From: Motiliproteus sp965230735
GTDB taxonomy: Bacteria > Pseudomonadota > Gammaproteobacteria > Pseudomonadales > Balneatricaceae
Direction of reading: 5' to 3'
NCBI RefSeq assembly: GCF_965230735.1
Contig: NZ_OZ246016.1
Coordinates: forward strand, 1,922,001 to 1,986,000
DNA: 64,000 nt
The notes under the pieces are model-generated. The model was given only the letters and a program-made list of their open reading frames with translations, searched no databases and was not told where the DNA came from. Positions 51,726-61,276 of the stretch are shown piece after piece (within the stretch, counting starts at the first letter, position 1; every line of letters begins with the position of its first letter). Position numbers and translations under genes: made by a program.

Positions 51726-52931
51726 ATGAACTACGATTTCGTCATTGTTGGCGGGGGAATTGTCGGCCTATCGACGGCCTGGCAGTTGCAGCAACGGTTT
51801 CCTGACAAGTGCATCCTGCTGCTTGAGAAAGAGTCTGGTGTGGCTCGGCATCAGACCGGCCATAACAGCGGTGTTATCCACGCTGGGATTTACTATGCCC
51901 CTGGCAGTCTGAAGGCACGGTTCTGCAAGCAGGGGGTGGACGCGACGATGGCGTTTTGTCGGCAGCACGACATTGCCTTCGATCAGTGCGGAAAGCTGCT
52001 GGTGGCGACCAACCCGCTGGAGCACGAGCGTATGCTGGCACTGTACCAGCGTGCACTGCAGAACGGTCTGGAGGTCGAGCTGCTTGATGCTCAGCAGTTA
52101 CGCGAAGCAGAGCCCCATATAATCGGAAGCGGAGCGATTCGGGTTAAAACCACCGGTATCGTTGACTACACCCGGGTGTGTGAGCAGATGGCCGAGTGCT
52201 TTCAACAGCTGGGCGGTGAGGTTCGGCTCAGCACCGAGGTGGTTGGGCTGCAGGAAAATGCCCAGGGGGTGGTTGTTAAGACCCGAGCGGGTGAATCCAT
52301 CCAAGGGGGCTTTCTGATCAGTTGCAGTGGTTTGATGGCCGATCGAACCACCCGTATGTTGGGAATCCCCACCGACTTTCAGATCGTCCCTTACCGGGGT
52401 GAGTATTACCGGTTGGCGGCTCGCCACAATCAGGTGGTCAAACACCTGATCTACCCGATTCCGGATCCGGATCTACCGTTCCTGGGGGTTCATCTGACCC
52501 GTATGATCGATGGTTCGGTGACGGTCGGCCCCAACGCGGTTCAGGGCTGGAAGCGGGAAGGCTACTCGCCGGCACCGGTTAATTTCAGTCTTCGCGATAG
52601 CTGGGAAATGCTCCGATTTGCCGGTTGGTGGAAGCTGACGGCCGCGAACTTCCGCACCGGGATGCAGGAGTGGAAGAATTCGCTGTTTAAGTCCGGTTAT
52701 CTGAAACTGGTGCGCAAGTATTGTCCCCGAATCGAACGGGAGGATCTGCAACCGTATCCGACCGGGATTCGGGCTCAGGCGGTAATGAAGGACGGGTCTT
52801 TGGTGCACGATTTTCTATTTGCCGAGAGTCCCCATTCGCTCCATGTTTGCAACGCGCCATCACCGGCAGCCACTTCGGCGATTCCGATCGGTGCCTATAT
52901 CTGTGATCAGGTGCAGCAGCGAGTTGGATAG
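51726..52931 (+). CDS. lhgO: L-2-hydroxyglutarate oxidase/dehydrogenase
   Basis: 401-residue FAD enzyme that oxidises L-2-hydroxyglutarate to 2-oxoglutarate at the membrane. FAD motif VGGGIVGLSTAWQLQQRFP, then RHQTGHNSGVIHAGIYYAPG, a hallmark of LhgO, and PYRGEYYRLAARHNQVVKHL then IYPIPDPDLPFLGVHLTRMI. It stands alone; the divergent broken nitrilase shares the 140-base gap. Confidence 0.92.
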   Translation: MNYDFVIVGGGIVGLSTAWQLQQRFPDKCILLLEKESGVARHQTGHNSGVIHAGIYYAPGSLKARFCKQGVDATMAFCRQHDIAFDQCGKLLVATNPLEHERMLALYQRALQNGLEVELLDAQQLREAEPHIIGSGAIRVKTTGIVDYTRVCEQMAECFQQLGGEVRLSTEVVGLQENAQGVVVKTRAGESIQGGFLISCSGLMADRTTRMLGIPTDFQIVPYRGEYYRLAARHNQVVKHLIYPIPDPDLPFLGVHLTRMIDGSVTVGPNAVQGWKREGYSPAPVNFSLRDSWEMLRFAGWWKLTAANFRTGMQEWKNSLFKSGYLKLVRKYCPRIEREDLQPYPTGIRAQAVMKDGSLVHDFLFAESPHSLHVCNAPSPAATSAIPIGAYICDQVQQRVG

Positions 52932-53197
52932 CGGTTGCGTCAGGGAAATGCGCCTGCTGGATCTCAAGTCATAGCCTTGTCTTCTAGGGCTATGAATTAA
53001 CTGTGCTTTTTTGTCTCCTGCTGTCGTGATTATTTGTTGTTTTTTCAGGTTTAATTCGAAAAAAACTGATCATTGATGGCCTATCTGACTGTCGTACACT
53101 TCGTAAAAATCGATGTTTTATCGGATTAAATCCGTTTTTTTATCGAAGAATTAGTCCCTATAACTATCCCTACATCTTGTTATTGAGTGGGTAGCTG

Positions 53198-53725
53198 GTG
53201 GTGCTAGGGCTAGTGGATCATAGCGTTCGAGGATCGAATAAACGGCGATACTCTGTCGGCCTTGCCGCTGCACTGCTGACGCTAATCTGGCTGCTGTTGA
53301 GTGATTTCGACCTCGCCAGTTTGATGGTAGGAATACCGTCGATTGGGGTCGCACTCTGGTGTCATCAGGCTCTGCGTTCATCAGACGGCAGGCTGCTTTC
53401 ATTTGCCGGCACTGCGCGCTTGGCCGGCTATTTTATCCGCCAGAGCCTCAGCGGCGGTTGGGATCTAGCCCGTAGAAGCTGTGGCCGACGGCTGAACGTC
53501 AAGCCGGGTCTGATCGAATATTCACGACACTTCACCAATCCTTCCGCTTATCCGCTGTTTGTTCGCTGCCTCAATCTGCTTCCCGGTACCTTGTCGGTCG
53601 AGGAGCGACAGGGGATGCTGTTGCTTCATGTGATCGATACCGATGTCGATTACACCAGCGAACTGGATCATCTGGGGCAACTGACCGAAGCGGTTTGGCG
53701 AAATCCGGGGGGTAGTGATTCATGA
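53198..53725 (+). CDS. mrpE: Mrp-type antiporter subunit E
   Basis: 175 residues, two or three N-terminal helices (GLAAALLTLIWLLLSDFDLA) and a soluble part with RCLNLLPGTLSVEERQGMLL then HVIDT, the MrpE/MnhE signature. The start is uncertain: GTG at 53198, 53201 or 53213. It is first in an eight-gene operon of overlapping frames (E-F-G-B-C-D-D-D) encoding a cation/proton antiporter of the inner membrane. The next gene overlaps by four bases. Confidence 0.85.
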   Translation: MVLGLVDHSVRGSNKRRYSVGLAAALLTLIWLLLSDFDLASLMVGIPSIGVALWCHQALRSSDGRLLSFAGTARLAGYFIRQSLSGGWDLARRSCGRRLNVKPGLIEYSRHFTNPSAYPLFVRCLNLLPGTLSVEERQGMLLLHVIDTDVDYTSELDHLGQLTEAVWRNPGGSDS

Positions 53726-53991
53726 CCTCCATGCTGTTCAATCTGCTATTGATCGCGCTGTTGTTGTTGATCGGCGTTATTGCCGTTGCGCTGCTGCGGC
53801 TGATTCGCTGTCGCACGCTGACCGACCGAGTGCTTTGCATCCAGCTGCTGGGGACCGGTGGGACCGGCATCTTGCTGTTGCTTTCCACGCTTTTTCAGCA
53901 GTCGGCTTTGATTGATGTGGCACTGCTGTTGGTACTGCTGGCGGCCGTCTCCGTGCTGGAGATCACCCAGAGGGAGTACCGCAATGAGTAG
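53722..53991 (+). CDS. mrpF: Mrp-type antiporter subunit F
   Basis: 89 residues with three membrane helices. RLIRCRTLTDRVLCIQLLGT and SALIDVALLLVLLAAVSVLE match MrpF/MnhF (the usual P-x-x-x-D-R-V pattern is here L-T-D-R-V). It overlaps mrpE and mrpG. Confidence 0.85.
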   Translation: MTSMLFNLLLIALLLLIGVIAVALLRLIRCRTLTDRVLCIQLLGTGGTGILLLLSTLFQQSALIDVALLLVLLAAVSVLEITQREYRNE

Positions 53992-54310
53992 CCTGACCGG
54001 CTTGCTATCCGCGGCCTTGGTACTGCTGGCGGTGCTGGTCTTTGTCGCCGGTACGGTTGCCTTGATCCGTCTACCCGACCCGCTCTCACGCCTGCACGCC
54101 ATCAGCAAAATCGACAACCTGGGATTCGGGGTCTTGGTTATTGGCCTGATGATGGTACAGATCACCTGGATCGACATGTTGAAGCTGCTTGGTATCTGGC
54201 TGTTGGTGCTTTATTCCAGTGCCGCGACCGGCCAGTTGATCGCCCGCCATGCCCTGAGCGCGGGTGAACAAGGGGCAGACCAAGGGGCACATCAAGGAGG
54301 ACAGCGATGA
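53984..54310 (+). CDS. mrpG: Mrp-type antiporter subunit G
   Basis: 108 residues from the ATG at 53984, which overlaps the mrpF stop by eight bases; the longer frame upstream lies inside mrpF. Three helices with the MrpG motif VALIRLPDPLSRLHAISKID. The tail is short and hydrophilic, glutamine/glycine-rich. Confidence 0.85.
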   Translation: MSSLTGLLSAALVLLAVLVFVAGTVALIRLPDPLSRLHAISKIDNLGFGVLVIGLMMVQITWIDMLKLLGIWLLVLYSSAATGQLIARHALSAGEQGADQGAHQGGQR

Positions 54311-55281
54311 TCTGGTCTGCGATCGATCTGTTGATCTGTAGCTTGTTGCTGGTATTGGCGCTGGCATCGTTGTTTGCCTCTACGTTGCAACAACGGGTGA
54401 TCTTCTTTATCGCGTTCGGGCTGATGACGGCGATTATCTGGGCTCGATTGCAGGCGCCGGATCTGGCGTTGGCAGAAGCCATTATCGGCGCAGGGTTGAC
54501 CGGTGCCATGCTGTTGATGGCGCTGCGTCAGTACGCCAACCTGAAGCAGGGAAAACACCGAGAGCACCGAGAGCACCGAGAGCACAGGGGCCGGTTGGTG
54601 GCGCAGGCGCTGATGTTGCTGCTGACGCTGGGGTTGATGGCCGTCGTTGCGGCGCTGTTTCCGATCAGTAATGGTGCCCCCGGTTACGCGGTTGAACAGC
54701 GGTTGTCCCAATCCGGCGTCAGTCATCCCGTGACCGCGGTGTTGCTGAACTTTCGCTCCTGGGACACCTTGCTGGAGCTGGCCGTACTGCTGAGTGCGGC
54801 GCTGGGCATTCTCAATCTAGGCCCCGCTCGACAGATTCAGGGCCATTCGGTGGCGCTAACCGATGCGTTGGCGCGAGTGCTGGTGCCCTTGTTGGTACTG
54901 ACGGCCGGTTATCTGCTTTGGACCGGCGCTTTTGCCCCGGGTGGTGCCTTCCAGGCCGGGGCGGTGCTGGCTTCGGCTGCTGTGGTCATTCACCTGACCG
55001 GCCGTGCCCGCTTAATGCGACCGGACCTGGCTGTACTGCGTCTGCTGTTGGTAGTCGGATTGCTGCTGTTCGTCGTTATTGGACTGTGGCCGATGATCGG
55101 CGGGGCGGCTTTCCTGCAGTATCCGCAGGCGTTGGCCGGTGCCCTGATCCTGGTGATTGAAGCGGCCGCGATGGTGTCGATCGCCGCCATGCTGACCCTG
55201 GTCTACCTTGGTGGTCATCCCCACAGCCACTGGCCTGTTGCCGCAGTCCGGGTATCCGAGCCGCTACCGGAGCGCCGCTGA
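54307..55281 (+). CDS. mrpB: Fused DUF4040 (MrpA C-terminal type) and MrpB-like subunit
   Basis: 324 residues. The first part (1-80) with FGLMTAIIWARLQAPDLALA then EAIIGAGLTGAMLL is DUF4040, the piece that forms the C-terminus of MrpA in other bacteria. The second part (about 145-310) with VTAVLLNFRSWDTLLELAVL and GAFAPGGAFQAGAVLASAAV is MrpB/MnhB. The two are joined by a loop with EHR repeats. The fusion replaces separate subunits, as in Mbh-type complexes. Confidence 0.85.
   Translation: MIWSAIDLLICSLLLVLALASLFASTLQQRVIFFIAFGLMTAIIWARLQAPDLALAEAIIGAGLTGAMLLMALRQYANLKQGKHREHREHREHRGRLVAQALMLLLTLGLMAVVAALFPISNGAPGYAVEQRLSQSGVSHPVTAVLLNFRSWDTLLELAVLLSAALGILNLGPARQIQGHSVALTDALARVLVPLLVLTAGYLLWTGAFAPGGAFQAGAVLASAAVVIHLTGRARLMRPDLAVLRLLLVVGLLLFVVIGLWPMIGGAAFLQYPQALAGALILVIEAAAMVSIAAMLTLVYLGGHPHSHWPVAAVRVSEPLPERR
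54556..54586. repeat. Nine-base tandem repeat coding (Glu-His-Arg)n in the mrpB linker
   Basis: Between three and four units of GAGCACCGA code HREHREHREHR in a cytoplasmic or periplasmic loop at residues about 84-94. In-frame, so copy-number change only alters loop length. Confidence 0.85.
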
Positions 55282-55592
55282 TGGATAGCTCAGGGCTTCT
55301 GTTTGCCATGACCGGCGCCTTGATCTTTGGCTTGGGGTTGCTGGGGGCGCTTCGGGATGAAGCACTGTTGGGCCGGATCATCGCCATCAATATCGCTGGC
55401 ATCGGGGTGTTTCTGATGTTCGTCGCCTTTGCCTATCGAGGCATTGATCGGGCGCCGGATCCGATTCCCCATGCGTTGGTGCTGACCGGGATCGTGGTTG
55501 CCGTGGCCGCTTCCGGATTAGCGCTGGCCCTGGGTAAGCGTGTATCAGAGCTGCATTCTGGTCGCTGCGAACAGGAGCCTCCCCGTGAGTAA
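55281..55592 (+). CDS. mrpC: Mrp-type antiporter subunit C (NuoK-like)
   Basis: 103 residues, three helices, with IAINIAGIGVFLMFVAFAYR and DPIPHALVLTGIVVAVAASG then LALALG, the NuoK/MrpC pattern that includes the P-x-x-x-A-L-V-L-T-x-I-V block. The start shares one base with the mrpB stop; the next start lies within its last codons. Confidence 0.85.
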   Translation: MDSSGLLFAMTGALIFGLGLLGALRDEALLGRIIAINIAGIGVFLMFVAFAYRGIDRAPDPIPHALVLTGIVVAVAASGLALALGKRVSELHSGRCEQEPPRE

Positions 55593-57066
55593 TTGGCTGA
55601 TCGCTCTCGTGATTCTGCCGCTGTCGGTATCGCTGCTCTGCGTGCTGTGGCCGAAGCTGGCGGATCGACTGTCCCTGCTTGCCGCTCTGTTCCAGCTGGG
55701 GGCCGCTCTGTGGTTACTCCCGTCGATTGGTGATGGTCACAAGCTGATCCATCTGATGGGGGGATGGTCCGCCGGGCTGGGGATCGCATTAAGGGCCGAT
55801 GCCCTGAGCGCGGTGCTGGTGTTGCTATGTTCAATTGTCGGTTTGGCGGCGACTGTTTTTGCCCGGCGTTATTTCACGGATCTGGGCACCCGCTATCGAT
55901 TCTGGCCGCTCTGGTGGTTGTTGAACACCGCGATCGTGGCACTGCTGCTGTCCGGTGACCTGTTTAACCTGTATGTCACGTTGGAGCTGCTGGGGCTCTC
56001 TGCGGCGGCGCTGTGCACCATTGGTCGCGCCAAGATTGAAGCGCTGCAGGCGGCGTTGCGTTATCTGATGTTGGGCTTGATCGGCTCGCTGCTGTTTCTG
56101 GCGGGGGTGAGCTTGATCTACGCCGAGTATGGAACCCTGGATCTCGAGGCCCTGGGAGCGAAAATCGCCCAAACCCCAGCAACCCTGACGGCGCTGTTGT
56201 TGCTCAGCAACGGACTGTTGATCAAATGCGCGTTGGTGCCGCTGCATTTCTGGTTACCTGCGGCCCATGGTTCGGCGCCGGCACCGGTCAGTGCGGTGCT
56301 GTCGGCCCTGGTGGTCAAGGTGGCGTTTTATCTGTTGATCCGGCTCTGGCTGGAGTTGTTCGGCCCGGTGCTGACGTCGACCTTTGCGACACTGGTGGGG
56401 AGCCTGGGAGCGGCGGCGGTGATCTGGGGGTCATGGCGGGCCTTGACGGCCGTCAGGCTAAAACTGGTGGCGGCGTATTCCACCCTGTCGCAGATGGGCT
56501 ATCTGTTTCTTTTTGTCCCGATTCTGGTGGCGTTGCCTGACGATCAGAGCCGACAGCTGGTATTCGGTGCGTTGGTGTTATTCGCGCTGTCCCATGGTGT
56601 CGCCAAGGCAGCGCTGTTTATGGGCATCGGTGTGTTTCAGCAGCGATTCGGACATGACCGGATCGACCAGTTGGCCGGTGCCGCCCGGCAACTCCCCGTG
56701 GCCTGTTTTGCGATCGGGCTTGCCGGTGTTGCGCTGGTGGGGTTACCGCCCAGTGGTGCCTTCTTGGCCAAGTGGAATTTGATCAGCCATAGCCTGGTAA
56801 CCGGGCAATGGTGGTGGATGGTCGTGACCTTGGTCGGGACCGGGCTGGCGGCGGCTTACTTTGTCCGGGTGGTTGGGGCTGCATTTGTCAATTCGGAGCA
56901 GGGGCCTTCGGTTGAGGCCCCTGCGGTTAAAGGCGCCAGTTTGATACTGCAGGTGCCGGCCCTGGTGTTGGCTTGTTTGGCGACCTTTGGTCTTGGGTTG
57001 GGGGCCGTCTCGCTCTGGGATCTGTTGGCGTTATCACCGATCGGCTTTGAGATCGGCGGGAGCTAG
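55585..57066 (+). CDS. mrpD: Proton-conducting antiporter subunit (MrpD/NuoN type), first of three
   Basis: 493 residues from the GTG at 55585 (AGGAG six bases upstream). About fourteen helices, Proton_antipo_M core with LALWLLPSIGDGHKL-like N-terminus, SGDLFNLYVTLELLGLSAAA (the functional glutamate in E-L-L) and NGLLIKCALVPLHFWLPAAH (conserved lysine and histidine), as in ion-translocating NuoL/M/N proteins. Confidence 0.85.
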   Translation: MSNWLIALVILPLSVSLLCVLWPKLADRLSLLAALFQLGAALWLLPSIGDGHKLIHLMGGWSAGLGIALRADALSAVLVLLCSIVGLAATVFARRYFTDLGTRYRFWPLWWLLNTAIVALLLSGDLFNLYVTLELLGLSAAALCTIGRAKIEALQAALRYLMLGLIGSLLFLAGVSLIYAEYGTLDLEALGAKIAQTPATLTALLLLSNGLLIKCALVPLHFWLPAAHGSAPAPVSAVLSALVVKVAFYLLIRLWLELFGPVLTSTFATLVGSLGAAAVIWGSWRALTAVRLKLVAAYSTLSQMGYLFLFVPILVALPDDQSRQLVFGALVLFALSHGVAKAALFMGIGVFQQRFGHDRIDQLAGAARQLPVACFAIGLAGVALVGLPPSGAFLAKWNLISHSLVTGQWWWMVVTLVGTGLAAAYFVRVVGAAFVNSEQGPSVEAPAVKGASLILQVPALVLACLATFGLGLGAVSLWDLLALSPIGFEIGGS

Positions 57067-57069
57067 CGG

Positions 57070-58569
57070 ATGAGCTTCAATGAACTTCTGCCGCTGCTGA
57101 TTCTGTGCAGCTCGTTGATCCCGGGGTTGATCATCTTCGGGCTGAGTGAAGATCAACATCGCTTGCGTACCGGCCTGAATATGGTGGGTGCCCTGACCAA
57201 GCTGCTGTTGGTGGTTGGTTTGATCTGGGGGGTATATCAGGAGCAGGTATTCGAAACCCGTTGGACCTTGGCTCCCGGGTTGGATTTTGTGCTCCATGCG
57301 GATGCGTTGTCGGTGCTGTTTGTCAGCCTGTCGACGCTGCTTTGGTTGGTCACGACCGTCTATGCGATCGGCTATCTTGAGCATTCACCGGATCGTAGCC
57401 GCTTCTTCGGCTTTTTCAGTCTTTGTGTCACCGCCACCGTGGGGCTGGCGATGGCCGGGAACCTGTTCACCTTCGTGGTGTTCTATGAGGCCTTGACCCT
57501 GGCGACCTATCCGCTGGTGGCCCACAAGGGCACCCCGGAGGCGATTCGTGGGGCGCGTATCTACCTGGGCTATACCCTGGCCGGGGGGCTGTCGCTGCTG
57601 GTCGGTGCCGTTTGGTTAAGAACACTGGCCGGCCCGCTGGAGTTCGCCGAGGGCGGAATTCTGGGGGATATTCCCGGACTGGATCGCGACAGCTTGCGCT
57701 GGATCTTCCTGCTGTTGATAACCGGGCTGGGGGTCAAGGCGGCGTTGTTTCCTTTGCACGGCTGGCTGCCCCGGGCAATGGTGGCCCCGGCGCCGGTCAG
57801 TGCGCTGCTACACGCCGTGGCGGTGGTCAAAGCCGGCGCTTTCGGTATCGTGCGGGTGGTCTATGACGTCTATGGGGTCGAGTTTTCCGCCGATCTTGGG
57901 CTCTTGCTGCCCTTGGGACTGCTGGCCGCGTTCACGATTCTGTACGGTTCGGTGCGGGCGCTGTCGCAGGATCACCTGAAGAAGCGTCTGGCATATTCCA
58001 CCGTCAGTCAGGTCTCCTATATCGCATTGGGCGCCAGTATTCTCGGACCGCTGGCGACGATCGGCGGGGTGGTTCACCTGGTCCATCAGGGGATTATGAA
58101 GATCACGCTGTTCTTTGCCGCCGGTAATTATGCCGAAACCCTGGGGGTGCATCGGGTCAGCGAAATGAACGGTATCGGACGACGGATGCCGGCGACCACG
58201 TTGGCCTTCAGCGTGGCAGCCCTGGGGATGATCGGACTGCCCCCGGTGGCCGGCTTCATCAGCAAATGGTACCTGGGATTGGGCGCGCTCGAGGCTGACC
58301 AGGGTGGATGGGTGATTCCGGTCTTGCTGGCCAGCAGCGTGCTCAACGCCGCCTATTTCCTGCCGATTCTTTACCGCGCCTGGTTCGTTCCATCAGACCC
58401 ATGGCCAACGCAGGCCCATCAACATGCTCGGGGTGAAACCCTGCCGACCCTGCAGTGGCCGCCTGTCGTAACCGCCTCACTGGCCCTGCTGATCGGGATC
58501 TTAGCGGCAGCACCTTTCAGTCCATTGGAGTGGGTTGAGTTGATCGCTCTGAGGGAGTACCGACGATGA
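57070..58569 (+). CDS. Proton-conducting antiporter subunit (NuoM/MrpD type), second of three
   Basis: 499 residues, about fourteen helices: NLFTFVVFYEALTLATYPLV (conserved glutamate), LGVKAALFPLHGWLPRAMVA (lysine and histidine) and LVHQGIMKITLFFAAGNYAE. It follows the first large subunit after three bases and overlaps the third by four. It is a paralogue that would add another ion path to the complex. Confidence 0.85.
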   Translation: MSFNELLPLLILCSSLIPGLIIFGLSEDQHRLRTGLNMVGALTKLLLVVGLIWGVYQEQVFETRWTLAPGLDFVLHADALSVLFVSLSTLLWLVTTVYAIGYLEHSPDRSRFFGFFSLCVTATVGLAMAGNLFTFVVFYEALTLATYPLVAHKGTPEAIRGARIYLGYTLAGGLSLLVGAVWLRTLAGPLEFAEGGILGDIPGLDRDSLRWIFLLLITGLGVKAALFPLHGWLPRAMVAPAPVSALLHAVAVVKAGAFGIVRVVYDVYGVEFSADLGLLLPLGLLAAFTILYGSVRALSQDHLKKRLAYSTVSQVSYIALGASILGPLATIGGVVHLVHQGIMKITLFFAAGNYAETLGVHRVSEMNGIGRRMPATTLAFSVAALGMIGLPPVAGFISKWYLGLGALEADQGGWVIPVLLASSVLNAAYFLPILYRAWFVPSDPWPTQAHQHARGETLPTLQWPPVVTASLALLIGILAAAPFSPLEWVELIALREYRR

Positions 58570-60224
58570 ATCTGTTACTGCTGTTGGGCTGGTCAGTTCC
58601 GTTACTGTTGATACCGCTGATGTTGGTTACTCGTGCAGTTTTCAGGCAGGGACGATTTCTGCTGTTGCTGGCACCGGTTCCGGCGTTGATGGCGGTATTG
58701 CTGCTTCCCGTCGATAGCACGCTGTCGTTGCCCTGGCTGTTGTTGGGGGCCGAGTTGCAGCTCGATCCGATCCGCCGGATTTTTTTGGCGCTGACCTCAA
58801 TACTGTGGTTTTTCGCCGGTCTATCTACGCTGTTGACCGAGCAGGGGGATCGCCATGCCAATCGGTTCCGTATCTTCCTGTTGCTCTGCATGGCGGGAAA
58901 TATCGGACTGATCGTCAGCGCCGATATGATCAGTTTTTACGTTGGTTTCGCCACCATGGGGCTGGCCAGTTACGGTTTGATCCTGCACGCCGGTACGGCC
59001 AAGGCCAAGGCCAATTATGCCGCCAAGGTCTATCTGGTGATGACGCTGATGGCGGAGTTTCTGTTGCTGGTGGCCTTCTTGCTGATCTTTCAACGTACCG
59101 GGGTTTTGGCGCCTTCGGCCGAGCAGCTGGTGGGTAGCGGGGATCTGGAATTGGCACTGCTGTTTGTCGCGTTTGCCATCAAAGCGGGGCTTTTCGGATT
59201 TCATATCTGGCTACCTTTGGCGCATCCGGCGGCACCGCCGGCCGCCAGTGCCGTCCTGAGCGGTGCGATGATCAAGACCGCGCTGCTCGGGTGGATCGCC
59301 TTTATGCCGCTGGGGGCTGAAGCGCTCCCGGGTTGGGGCTGGTTATTTATCGGACTGGGATCGGTTGGGGCCGTCTGTGCCATCGCTATCGGTCTGCTGC
59401 AATCGGAACCGAAGGTGATGCTGGCCTACTCCAGTATCAGCAAAATGAATCTGATGATTGCCGTACTTGGGGTGGCGCTGGTGGAACCGAGGGTCGCCAA
59501 AACTCTTATTTTGGCGATTGTCGCCTATGCTTTTTTCCATGGTTTGAATAAGGGGGCGCTGTTTATCGGTGTCGGGGTTATCAAACGTTATTCCGGATCG
59601 GCGATGTTGCTGCTACTGGGTATTCCCGCCGCCATTCTGAGTGGCATCCCTTTCGGTGCCGGTGCGGCGGCGAAGAGTATGTTGAGTGATCATCTGGCGG
59701 TTGAAACCACGGCGGCGATAACGGTGCTCGGCCTACTCACCCTGCTTGCCTTCTTGACACCCCTATTGATGGCCCGGTTTCTGTACCGGATGGCCTCCTT
59801 GCGCGGCACCGAGTCCTTGGATTGGCGGGTCGTCCCCTGGGCGTGTCTTGTTGTACTGGCTGCGACCTTGCCGCTGATTGGATTCGGTCAACCCTCTGCG
59901 GGGTCTGTATGGCTTTGGGGGGCGAGTGTGCTGGCGTCAGTGACGGTGATTCTCTATCGGCCGCGGCGGTTGAGACGCCTGATCGGTGCCATCCCGCCAG
60001 CAGATCTGTTGGCGCTTCTATCTTGGGCAGGTAGGCGACCGAGGTTGGTAGCGGCTCCAGTCGCTGGGTGGCAGAAAACGGCGGCGGCACTGAGGCAGCA
60101 GCTGCGATCTCGGTTGGCTCGATTTAAGCGGCTTGCAGCTCAGCAGCACCGGGGGGGCGATCTGTCACTGAGCGTCTCTTTCCCGCTGTTGCTGCTGGTT
60201 TTAACGGCGTCCTTGCTAATCTAA
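58566..60224 (+). CDS. Proton-conducting antiporter subunit (NuoL/M/N type), third of three
   Basis: 552 residues. Similar core with ADMISFYVGFATMGLASYGL, FAIKAGLFGFHIWLPLAHPA and HGLNKGALFIGVGVIKRYSG. The glutamate seen in the first two subunits before T-L/L-L is not in the same place (FATMG), so its ion path may be altered. The C-terminus has an arginine-rich soluble loop (RRLRRLIGA to RSRLARFKRL) before a last helix. A non-canonical extra subunit. Confidence 0.82.
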   Translation: MNLLLLLGWSVPLLLIPLMLVTRAVFRQGRFLLLLAPVPALMAVLLLPVDSTLSLPWLLLGAELQLDPIRRIFLALTSILWFFAGLSTLLTEQGDRHANRFRIFLLLCMAGNIGLIVSADMISFYVGFATMGLASYGLILHAGTAKAKANYAAKVYLVMTLMAEFLLLVAFLLIFQRTGVLAPSAEQLVGSGDLELALLFVAFAIKAGLFGFHIWLPLAHPAAPPAASAVLSGAMIKTALLGWIAFMPLGAEALPGWGWLFIGLGSVGAVCAIAIGLLQSEPKVMLAYSSISKMNLMIAVLGVALVEPRVAKTLILAIVAYAFFHGLNKGALFIGVGVIKRYSGSAMLLLLGIPAAILSGIPFGAGAAAKSMLSDHLAVETTAAITVLGLLTLLAFLTPLLMARFLYRMASLRGTESLDWRVVPWACLVVLAATLPLIGFGQPSAGSVWLWGASVLASVTVILYRPRRLRRLIGAIPPADLLALLSWAGRRPRLVAAPVAGWQKTAAALRQQLRSRLARFKRLAAQQHRGGDLSLSVSFPLLLLVLTASLLI

Positions 60225-60249
60225 GACTGTGGACACACAGGAGAGCTCA

Positions 60250-61176
60250 ATGAACGGTTTCAGCAACATACTGTATTTCGCCGATGCTGAGTTAGGCTCG
60301 ACTCCGGCGCTGGAGCGTGCGATTGCGCTGGCTGAACGTCACAACGCACGTTTAACCCTGATGGATGTGGTCGATCGGTTGGCGCCGATCGCCTCACTCA
60401 AACAGCAGTTGAACCACGATATCAACGAAATCGTGCAGCAGTTCCAGGTGCAGGCGCTGAACAAGCTGGTGAGCGGAATCGAACCGTTGCGGTATCCCGT
60501 TCAGGTGAAAGTGAATTCCGGCTGGGGCTTTATCGAGGTGATTCGAGAAGTGATGAGCGGCACCTATGACCTGTTGATCAAGTCGGCCCATAACGGCTGC
60601 GAGCGCCGTTTGAGCAGCGGAGACATGCACCTGCTGCGTAAGTGCCCCTGTCCGGTTTGGATCGATCGTTCTTCAACGACCACGGCCTACCGATCGATTT
60701 TGGCGGCGGTCGATCCAACCAGTGAGCACCATGATGACTGTGCCGATCGAGTGCTGGAGTTGGCCGCCATGGTTGCGAACAACGATGGTGCCCAGCTTGG
60801 TTTGGTCCATGCCTGGCAACTGGCCGGTGAATCGATGCTGCGGGACGGCTTGCTGGAGTTTGAAAACGCGCAACTGGAAAGCCTGCTGGAGCAGCAGCGC
60901 TCGAGTCAGGCGCAGGCGGTTGAGTCACTGTTGAAGCAGCATCAGCTCTCATCGGGTGATGTGGAGGTGCATCTGCAGAAAGGTCCGGCTTCGCAGGTGA
61001 TCAATCAGGTACGCGAGCAAGTTGGTGCCGATCTGGTGGTGATGGGAACCGTAGGAAGAACGGGACTGCCCGGGTTTATCATCGGCAATACCGCCGAGGA
61101 CGTGCTTCAACAGAGTTGTTGCTCGGTGTTGGCGGTCAAGCCCAGCGGCTTTGTGTCACCGGTTGAGCCACGCTGA
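60250..61176 (+). CDS. Tandem universal stress protein (UspE-like)
   Basis: 308 residues from the ATG at 60250 (AGGAGAG upstream). Two Usp domains: the first NGFSNILYFADAELGSTPAL with ALAERHNARLTLMDVVDRLA, the second AYRSILAAVDPTSEHH. The second carries the nucleotide motif MGTVGRTGLPGFIIGNTAED (G-x2-G-x9-G-N). It sits directly behind the antiporter operon, presumably co-expressed, as a stress or ATP-sensing partner. Confidence 0.88.
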   Translation: MNGFSNILYFADAELGSTPALERAIALAERHNARLTLMDVVDRLAPIASLKQQLNHDINEIVQQFQVQALNKLVSGIEPLRYPVQVKVNSGWGFIEVIREVMSGTYDLLIKSAHNGCERRLSSGDMHLLRKCPCPVWIDRSSTTTAYRSILAAVDPTSEHHDDCADRVLELAAMVANNDGAQLGLVHAWQLAGESMLRDGLLEFENAQLESLLEQQRSSQAQAVESLLKQHQLSSGDVEVHLQKGPASQVINQVREQVGADLVVMGTVGRTGLPGFIIGNTAEDVLQQSCCSVLAVKPSGFVSPVEPR

Positions 61177-61276
61177 GACTGCGCTGCGTAGCGATAACCT
61201 TCCGACTATGCTGTTACGAAGTAGCAGCCAAGCGGGTTACCTACCTGGCGCCAGGGGCAATCATGGAAGGGGGTGG